Part shown: positions 58,840 through 64,000 of the stretch, piece by piece
How positions within the stretch are numbered: the first letter of the stretch is position 1
Layout of the letters: every line of letters starts with the position of its first letter
Source of the DNA: Methylobacterium sp. WL1
GTDB lineage: Bacteria > Pseudomonadota > Alphaproteobacteria > Rhizobiales > Beijerinckiaceae
Direction of reading: 5' to 3'
NCBI RefSeq assembly: GCF_008000895.1
Contig: NZ_CP042823.1
Coordinates: 1,801,001-1,865,000 of the forward strand
DNA length: 64,000 bases
Notes under the pieces: generated by a model
What the model saw: only the letters and a program-made list of their open reading frames with translations
Databases searched by the model: none
Told to the model about the DNA's origin: nothing
Translations under genes and position numbers: made by a program

Positions 58840-60630
58840 ATGGACGAGCGGGATCTGCGCGGGCTCATCGGGCAGGTGAAGTCGGGGGCGCTGTCGCGGC
58901 GCGGCTTCGTGCAGCGGATGCTGGCCGTCGGCCTCTCCGCGCCGATGGCGGGGCTGATGCTGGCCGGGAACGGGGTGGCGATGGCCGCCGACATCCGCGC
59001 CGGCTACAAGTCGGCCAAGGCCGGCGGCGGCGGCGCGTTGCGCCTGCTCTGGTGGCAGGCGCCGACCCTGATCAACCCGCATTTCGCCATCGGCACGAAG
59101 GACCAGGAGGCCTCGCGGATCTTCTACGAGCCGCTGGCCGCCTGGGACGCGGACGGCAACCTCGTGCCGGTGCTGGCCGCCGAGATCCCGTCCAAGGAGA
59201 ATGGCGGGCTGGCCCCGGACGGCCGCTCGGTGCTCTGGAAGATCAAGCCGGGCGTCACCTGGCACGACGGCAAGCCGCTCACCGCCGACGACCTCGTGTT
59301 CACCTGGGCCTATGCCCGCGACCCCGCCACCGCGGCGGTCACGATCGGCTCCTACAAGGATTGCACGGTCGAGAAGGTCGACGACCACAGCGTCCGGGTC
59401 CTGTTCGACAAGCCGACGCCGTACTGGAGCGATGCCTTCGTGGGCACCGTCGGCATGGTGATTCCGAAACACCTGTTCGCCGCCTATACCGGCGCCAAGT
59501 CGCGGGAGGCGCCGCAGAACCTCGCCCCCGTGGGCACCGGCCCGTACCGGTTCCTCGAGTTCCGGCCCGGCGACATCGTCCGGGGCGAGCGCAACCCGAA
59601 CTACCACCTGCCCAACCGGCCCTACTTCGACACCATCGAGATGAAGGGCGGCGGCGACGCGGTCTCGGCCGCCCGCGCGGTGCTGCAGACCGGCGAGTAC
59701 GACTACGCCTGGAACCTGCTCGTCGAGGACGAGGTGCTCAAGCGCCTGGAGACCGGCGGCAAGGGCCGGGTCGACGTCGTCTACGGCGGCAAGCTCGAGT
59801 TCCTGCTGCTCAACACCACCGATCCGAACGTCGAGGTCGACGGCGAGCGCTCCTCGCTCAAGACCAAGCACCCCGCCTTCTCGGATCCGAAGGTCTGCCA
59901 CGCGATGAACCTGCTGGTCGATCGCAAGTCGATCCAGGACTACATCTACGGCCGGACCGGCCGGGCCACGGCCAACTCGGTCAACGGCCCGGAGCGCTTC
60001 GTCTCGAAGAACACCAGCTTCGCGTTCGACCCGGCCAAGGCCAACGCGCTCCTCGACGAGGCCGGCTGGACGAAGGGCTCGGACGGCGTGCGGGCCAAGG
60101 ACGGCAAGCGCCTGAAGCTGCTGTTCCAGACCTCGATCAACGCCCCGCGCCAGAAGACCCAGGCGATCATCAAGCAGGCGGCGGCCAAGGCCGGCATCGA
60201 GATCGAGCTGAAATCGGTCACCGGCTCGGTGTTCTTCTCCTCCGACACCGCCAACCCGGACACGTTCCCGCATTTCTACGCGGACATGGAGATGTACGCG
60301 ATCAGCATGGCCCAGGCCGACCCCTCGACCTGGCTGCTCCAGTACGTCTCGTGGGAGGCCGCCACCAAGGAGAACAAGTGGCAGGGCCGCAACATCGCGC
60401 GCTGGCGCAACGCGGAGTACGACGCGGCCTACAAGGCCGCCCAGGCCGAGCTCGACCCGGTCAAGCGCGCCGCCCTGCTGATCAAGGCCAACGACCTCGC
60501 GGTCTCGGAGAACATCCTGCCGCTGATCCACCGGGCCGAGGTCTCGGGGGCCGCCGCCAAGCTGGTGGCGCCGCGCAGCGGCTGGGACAACGACCTGGCG
60601 TTCCTGCCCGAATGGAGCCGGGAGGCCTGA
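58840..60630 (+). CDS. ABC transporter substrate-binding protein (Dpp/Opp family 5)
   Basis: A 596-residue periplasmic binding protein. It has a Tat-type signal (SRRGFVQRMLAVGLSAPMAG) at residues ~20-40. The SBP family 5 core follows: IFYEPLAAWDADGNLVPVLA, WHDGKPLTADDLVFTWAYAR, and VGTGPYRFLEFRPGDIVRGE. It binds a peptide or related ligand and feeds the permeases encoded next. ATG 58840 was chosen as the start ahead of the Tat motif. The divergent M20 amidohydrolase hints at an N-acyl amino acid or peptide ligand. Confidence 0.93.
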   Translation: MDERDLRGLIGQVKSGALSRRGFVQRMLAVGLSAPMAGLMLAGNGVAMAADIRAGYKSAKAGGGGALRLLWWQAPTLINPHFAIGTKDQEASRIFYEPLAAWDADGNLVPVLAAEIPSKENGGLAPDGRSVLWKIKPGVTWHDGKPLTADDLVFTWAYARDPATAAVTIGSYKDCTVEKVDDHSVRVLFDKPTPYWSDAFVGTVGMVIPKHLFAAYTGAKSREAPQNLAPVGTGPYRFLEFRPGDIVRGERNPNYHLPNRPYFDTIEMKGGGDAVSAARAVLQTGEYDYAWNLLVEDEVLKRLETGGKGRVDVVYGGKLEFLLLNTTDPNVEVDGERSSLKTKHPAFSDPKVCHAMNLLVDRKSIQDYIYGRTGRATANSVNGPERFVSKNTSFAFDPAKANALLDEAGWTKGSDGVRAKDGKRLKLLFQTSINAPRQKTQAIIKQAAAKAGIEIELKSVTGSVFFSSDTANPDTFPHFYADMEMYAISMAQADPSTWLLQYVSWEAATKENKWQGRNIARWRNAEYDAAYKAAQAELDPVKRAALLIKANDLAVSENILPLIHRAEVSGAAAKLVAPRSGWDNDLAFLPEWSREA

Positions 60631-60664
60631 GCGGGAGACGCGCGCCGAGAGTCGAGGCACACCA

Positions 60665-61624
60665 ATGGGCGCCTACATCCTGCGCAGGCTGCTGATCGCG
60701 ATCCCGAGCCTGCTCGGGATCAGCCTGATCCTGTTCGTCGTCCTGGCGCTGGCGCCGGGCGACCCGTTCGGCGAGCTCGCCGCCAACCCGAACGTGCCCC
60801 CGGAGGTGCGCGCGGCCCTGCGGCTCAAGTTCGGGCTCGATGACCCGATCTTCACCCGCTACCTGCGCTGGCTCTGGGCGATGCTGCACGGCGACTGGGG
60901 CTTCTCCTTCGCCAGCCGGGTGAACGTCGACACGCTGATCCTGCAGCGGCTGCCGACCACCCTGTTCGTGGTCGGGTCCTCGCAGGTCCTGGCCCTGCTG
61001 GTGGCGGTGCCGGTCGGCCTCTACGCCGCCCGGCGGCCCTACTCCCTGGCCGACCAGGTCGCCAACACCCTGGCCTTCGTGGGCTTCTCGCTGCCGACCT
61101 TCTTCACCGGCCTGCTGTTCATCCTGCTGTTCTCGATCAAGCTCGGCTGGCTGCCCTTCGTCTACCAGGCCGACCTGCCCGGCACCGGGCTGGCCTGGGC
61201 CTGGGAGAGCGTGCGGCAGGCGATCATGCCGGTGGCGGTGCTGGGCTTCTTCCAGGCCGCCTCCTACACCCGCTACGTGCGCGCCTCGGCGCTGGACGTC
61301 GCCCGCCTCGATTACGTCACCACGGCCCGGGCCAAGGGGCTGACCGAGGGCACGGTGACCCGCCGGCACATCGCCCGCAACGCCCTGATCCCGGTGGTGA
61401 CCCTGGTCGCCCTCCAGATCCCGGCGGTGTTCGGCGGCGCCATCGTCACCGAGCAGATCTTCCGGATCCCCGGCATCGGCTCCCTGCTGATCGACGCGAT
61501 GCTGGCCAACGACACCCCGGTGGTGATGGCCGTGACCTTCGTGTTCGCCGGCCTCGTCGTCCTGTTCAACCTCGTCGCGGACCTGCTCTATGGCTGGCTC
61601 GACCCTCGCATCGCCCTCCGTTGA
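60665..61624 (+). CDS. ABC transporter permease (DppB-like)
   Basis: A 319-residue inner-membrane permease of the peptide/nickel family. The N-terminal helix (LLIAIPSLLGISLILFVVLA) and later segments total about six. The EAA-loop is visible as ARLDYVTTARAKGLTEGTVT, with the usual following RRHIARNALIPVVTLV. It lies 34 bp after the binding-protein gene and overlaps the next permease by 35 bases. Confidence 0.95.
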   Translation: MGAYILRRLLIAIPSLLGISLILFVVLALAPGDPFGELAANPNVPPEVRAALRLKFGLDDPIFTRYLRWLWAMLHGDWGFSFASRVNVDTLILQRLPTTLFVVGSSQVLALLVAVPVGLYAARRPYSLADQVANTLAFVGFSLPTFFTGLLFILLFSIKLGWLPFVYQADLPGTGLAWAWESVRQAIMPVAVLGFFQAASYTRYVRASALDVARLDYVTTARAKGLTEGTVTRRHIARNALIPVVTLVALQIPAVFGGAIVTEQIFRIPGIGSLLIDAMLANDTPVVMAVTFVFAGLVVLFNLVADLLYGWLDPRIALR

Positions 61625-62522
61625 GGCGCCCCCCCTGGCCCGCGCCCCGGCCTCGCCCGCGCGGGAGACCTGGCGGCGCTTCCGCCGGCACCGGCTGGCG
61701 CTGGCCAGCGTCGCCGTGCTGGCGGTGCTGGTCGGCGGCGTGCTGTTCGGCGGCCTGATCTGGCCGCTGGCCATCGACGACATCGACTTCTCGGCTCAGC
61801 TCCAGGGGCCGTCCTGGGCGCACCCGTTCGGCACCGACGACCTCGGCCAGGACCTGCTCGCCCGGATGATCTACGGCGGCCGGATCTCGCTCGCGGTCGG
61901 CTTCGCCGCCATGGCGGTGGCAAGCCTGATCGGGGTCGTGGTCGGGGCGCTGGCCGGCATGTCGCGCCGCCTGCTCGATCCGGCGCTGATGTGGTTGACC
62001 GACCTGTTCCTGTCGCTGCCGCAGCTGCCGCTGCTGCTCTTGGTGATCTACTTGTTCCGCGACAGCCTGAAGGCCGTGTTCGGGGTCCAGGGCGGCGTCT
62101 TTCTCATGATCGTCGCGGTGATCGGCGGCCTGCGCTGGATGCCGGTCGCCCGGCTGGTGCGGGCGCAGTTCCTCACGCTGCGCGAGAAGGAGTTCGTCGA
62201 GGCGGCCCGCTCGCAGGGCGCCACCACCGGACACCTCGTCCGCCGCCACATCCTGCCCAACGCCCTGGGGCCGGTGATCGTGGCCGCCTCCATCGAGGTC
62301 TCGGCGGCGATCATCGCGGAATCGACGCTCTCGTTCCTGGGCCTCGGCTTCCCCCCGGACATCCCGACCTGGGGCAGGCTGCTGTTCGACGCCAAGGACC
62401 ATCTCGACGTCGCCCCGCACTGGGCGCTGTTCCCCGGCGGCGCGATCTTCCTGACCGTGCTGGCGATCAACTTCATCGGCGACGGCCTGCGCGACGCCCT
62501 CGACCCGCGCCGGGTTTTCTAA
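61590..62522 (+). CDS. ABC transporter permease (DppC-like)
   Basis: A 310-residue permease, partner of the DppB-like protein. The N-terminus includes RFRRHRLALASVAVLAVLV. The periplasmic loop is typical (HPFGTDDLGQDLLARMIYGG), and the EAA-loop is REKEFVEAARSQGATTGHLV followed by RRHILPNALGPVIV. The 35-base overlap with the preceding gene implies coupled translation. Confidence 0.95.
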   Translation: MAGSTLASPSVEAPPLARAPASPARETWRRFRRHRLALASVAVLAVLVGGVLFGGLIWPLAIDDIDFSAQLQGPSWAHPFGTDDLGQDLLARMIYGGRISLAVGFAAMAVASLIGVVVGALAGMSRRLLDPALMWLTDLFLSLPQLPLLLLVIYLFRDSLKAVFGVQGGVFLMIVAVIGGLRWMPVARLVRAQFLTLREKEFVEAARSQGATTGHLVRRHILPNALGPVIVAASIEVSAAIIAESTLSFLGLGFPPDIPTWGRLLFDAKDHLDVAPHWALFPGGAIFLTVLAINFIGDGLRDALDPRRVF

Positions 62523-62538
62523 CGGGCACCTCCGCCGT

Positions 62539-62588
62539 AGGGCTCCGCCCTGCACCCGCGAAAGGTCCCGGACCTTTTGAAACCAGGA
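62539..62588. repeat. Dispersed intergenic repeat, short copy
   Basis: Fifty bases matching 26718-26767 at 45 positions. It contains GGGCTCCGCCC and the GACCTTTTGAA end, and lies between the DppC-like gene and the ATPase gene of the same operon. Its position inside an operon means that transcription must read through it. Confidence 0.8.
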
Positions 62589-62608
62589 CTGGTCAAGGAG
62601 CTGAGCCC

Positions 62609-64000
62609 GTGACGGATCCGATCCTCTCGGTGCGCGACCTCACCGCCGCCTTTCGTTCCGACGGGCAGTGGCGCGAGGTGGTGCATGGCGTCTCATTCGA
62701 TATCGGCCCCCGGGAGACCGTGGCGCTGGTGGGCGAATCCGGCTCCGGCAAGAGTGTGAGCGCGATGTCGATCATGCGGCTGCTCGCCCGGGACGCCAGC
62801 CGCGTCGGCGGCAGCGTGCGGTTCGAGGGCCGGGAACTGCTCACCGCCTCCGAGGCCGAGATGCGCCAGGTCCGGGGCGATGCCATCGCCATGATCTTCC
62901 AGGAGCCGATGACCTCCCTGAACCCGGTCCTGACCGTCGGCTTCCAGATCGCCGAGGCGCTGATTCGGCACCGGGGCCTGTCGCGGGCTGGCGCCGAGGC
63001 CGAGGTGGTCCGGCTGCTCGACAAGGTCCGGATCCCGGGCGCCCGGTCGCGGATCCATCAATACCCGCACCTGTTCTCCGGCGGCATGCGCCAGCGGGTG
63101 ATGATCGCCATGGCGCTGGCCTGCCGGCCCAAGCTCCTGATCGCCGACGAGCCGACCACGGCGCTCGACGTGACGATCCAGGCCCAGATCCTCGACCTGA
63201 TCAAGAGCCTCCAGGACGAGGAGGGCATGTCGGTCCTGTTCATCACCCACGACATGGGCGTGGTCGCCGAGATCGCCGACCGCACGGTGGTGATGTATCG
63301 TGGCCGCGCCGTGGAGGCCGGCCCCACCGCCCGGATCTTTGCCGCGCCCGAGGATCCTTACACCCGGGCCTTGCTGGCGGCCGTGCCGCGGCTCGGCGCC
63401 ATGGCGGGGCGGGCCCGGCCGATGCGCTTCCCCGTGATCGACCGCGCCACCGGCGTCGCCGAGCCGACGCCCGAAACCCCCGACACCGTCAAGGCGGCCG
63501 AGCGCCCGATCCTGGAGGTGCGCGACCTGACCACCCGGTTCGAGATGCGCGGCGGCCTGTTCGGCCGGGTGACCGGGCGCGTCCACGCGGTCGAGCGGGT
63601 CTCGTTCAGCTTGGCGGCCGGCGAGACTCTGGCGCTGGTCGGGGAATCCGGCTGCGGCAAGTCCACCACCGGCCGTTCGATCCTGCGACTGGTCGAGCCG
63701 CTCTCCGGCTCGGTCCTGCTCGACGGCGAGGACGTCGCCGCCCTCGACCCCAAGGCCCTGCGCCTGCGGCGCCAGCGGATGCAGATGATCTTCCAGGACC
63801 CGTTCGCCAGTCTCGACCCGCGCATGAGCGTCGGCGCCGCGGTGGCCGAGCCCCTGCTGATCAACCGCCTAGCCACGGGTCGCGAGGCGCGCGCGCGGGC
63901 GGAAGCGCTGCTGACCCGGGTCGGGCTGCCGGCCGAGGCCGCGGGCGCTTCCCGCACGAGTTCTCCGGCGGCCAGCGCCAGCGGATCTGCATCGCCCGGG
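62609..64000 (+). CDS. Fused double ABC ATPase (DppD-DppF type), 3' truncated and frameshifted near 63945
   Basis: From GTG 62609 the frame encodes two ATPase domains, as in YejF/GsiA-type transporters. Domain 1 has Walker A GESGSGKS near residue 41, signature [10 protein letters not shown] and Walker [13 protein letters not shown]. Domain 2 starts near residue 297, with Walker A GESGCGKS near 344 and the Q-loop [14 protein letters not shown]. At about 63945 the frame turns to [11 protein letters not shown], while the next frame reads [18 protein letters not shown], the expected signature. One lost base near 63944-63946 explains it. The gene runs off the window, so the rest of domain 2 is unseen. 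Confidence 0.88.
   Translation, partial: MTDPILSVRDLTAAFRSDGQWREVVHGVSFDIGPRETVALVGESGSGKSVSAMSIMRLLARDASRVGGSVRFEGRELLTASEAEMRQVRGDAIAMIFQEPMTSLNPVLTVGFQIAEALIRHRGLSRAGAEAEVVRLLDKVRIPGARSRIHQYPHLFSGGMRQRVMIAMALACRPKLLIADEPTTALDVTIQAQILDLIKSLQDEEGMSVLFITHDMGVVAEIADRTVVMYRGRAVEAGPTARIFAAPEDPYTRALLAAVPRLGAMAGRARPMRFPVIDRATGVAEPTPETPDTVKAAERPILEVRDLTTRFEMRGGLFGRVTGRVHAVERVSFSLAAGETLALVGESGCGKSTTGRSILRLVEPLSGSVLLDGEDVAALDPKALRLRRQRMQMIFQDPFASLDPRMSVGAAVAEPLLINRLATGREARARAEALLTRVGLPAEAAGASRTSSPAASASGSASPG

Noticed and set aside
1..64000. CRISPR array, prophage, transposase or integrase genes
   Set aside because: No regularly spaced direct repeats and no transposase, integrase or phage structural motifs were seen; the only tandem repeats are within genes.

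Overview
The window looks like chromosome of a very GC-rich alphaproteobacterium, most likely a Methylobacterium/Methylorubrum-type member of the Hyphomicrobiales. The grounds are strongly GC-biased third codon positions (long shadow ORFs lie antisense to most genes), GTG/TTG starts, ECF sigma/anti-sigma and PAS-LuxR regulators, clustered CsbD-type stress proteins, and a short dispersed intergenic repeat of a kind I recall from Methylobacterium. Genus is an inference; no rRNA or other species marker is present.

Region 1 (1-28.2 kb) is a cell-surface polysaccharide locus. It starts with a truncated two-domain glycosyltransferase of visibly lower GC. A tightly overlapping cassette follows (rfbF, rfbG, C-methyltransferase, 3,5-epimerase, reductase) that reads as a pathway to a CDP-activated, C-methyl-branched 6-deoxyhexose. 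Next is a 1261-residue RgpF/HAD protein whose N-terminus carries four 89-residue tandem repeats. A minus-strand operon encodes a NeuD/PglD-like acyltransferase, a DegT-type aminotransferase and two GT61 glycosyltransferases. Divergent from it is a third GT61 fused to an unusual alanine-rich domain, overlapping a sugar epimerase. A DedA protein, a small carrier of the repeat module, a double GT2 glycosyltransferase, a tandem SGNH hydrolase and two discoidin-domain glycosyltransferase-like proteins complete the locus.

Region 2 (28.3-41.7 kb) is regulatory, stress-related and accessory: a DUF1127 peptide, a LuxR regulator, an ECF sigma/anti-sigma pair, argC, a YidB-like protein, three CsbD-related proteins with a 34-residue peptide and a membrane protein, and a triple-PAS LuxR regulator. 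A lyase of the isocitrate lyase/PEP mutase family follows, then a GNAT gene broken by a single amber codon, a DMT exporter divergent from a MocR regulator, and a remnant of a Crp/Fnr regulator.

Region 3 (41.75-53.5 kb) is a dense block of about fifteen mostly unrecognised small membrane, secreted and lipoprotein genes led by a membrane M48 peptidase that is frameshifted here. Only the peptidase and an HD-family hydrolase have a recognisable family.

Region 4 (53.8-64 kb) is housekeeping and transport: rplM-rpsI with a clear terminator, a CoA-binding protein, a UDP-HexNAc dehydrogenase, an M20 amidohydrolase, and a divergent Dpp/Opp-type ABC transporter (binding protein, two permeases, fused double ATPase) that runs off the window and carries a frameshift near its end.

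Three genes carry an apparent single-base deletion (near 42957, 45410 and 63945), two of them in homopolymer runs. Assembly error is therefore a serious alternative to real gene decay. Two intergenic palindromes 20 kb apart share the form GGTATNATNATACC and may be sites for one regulator.
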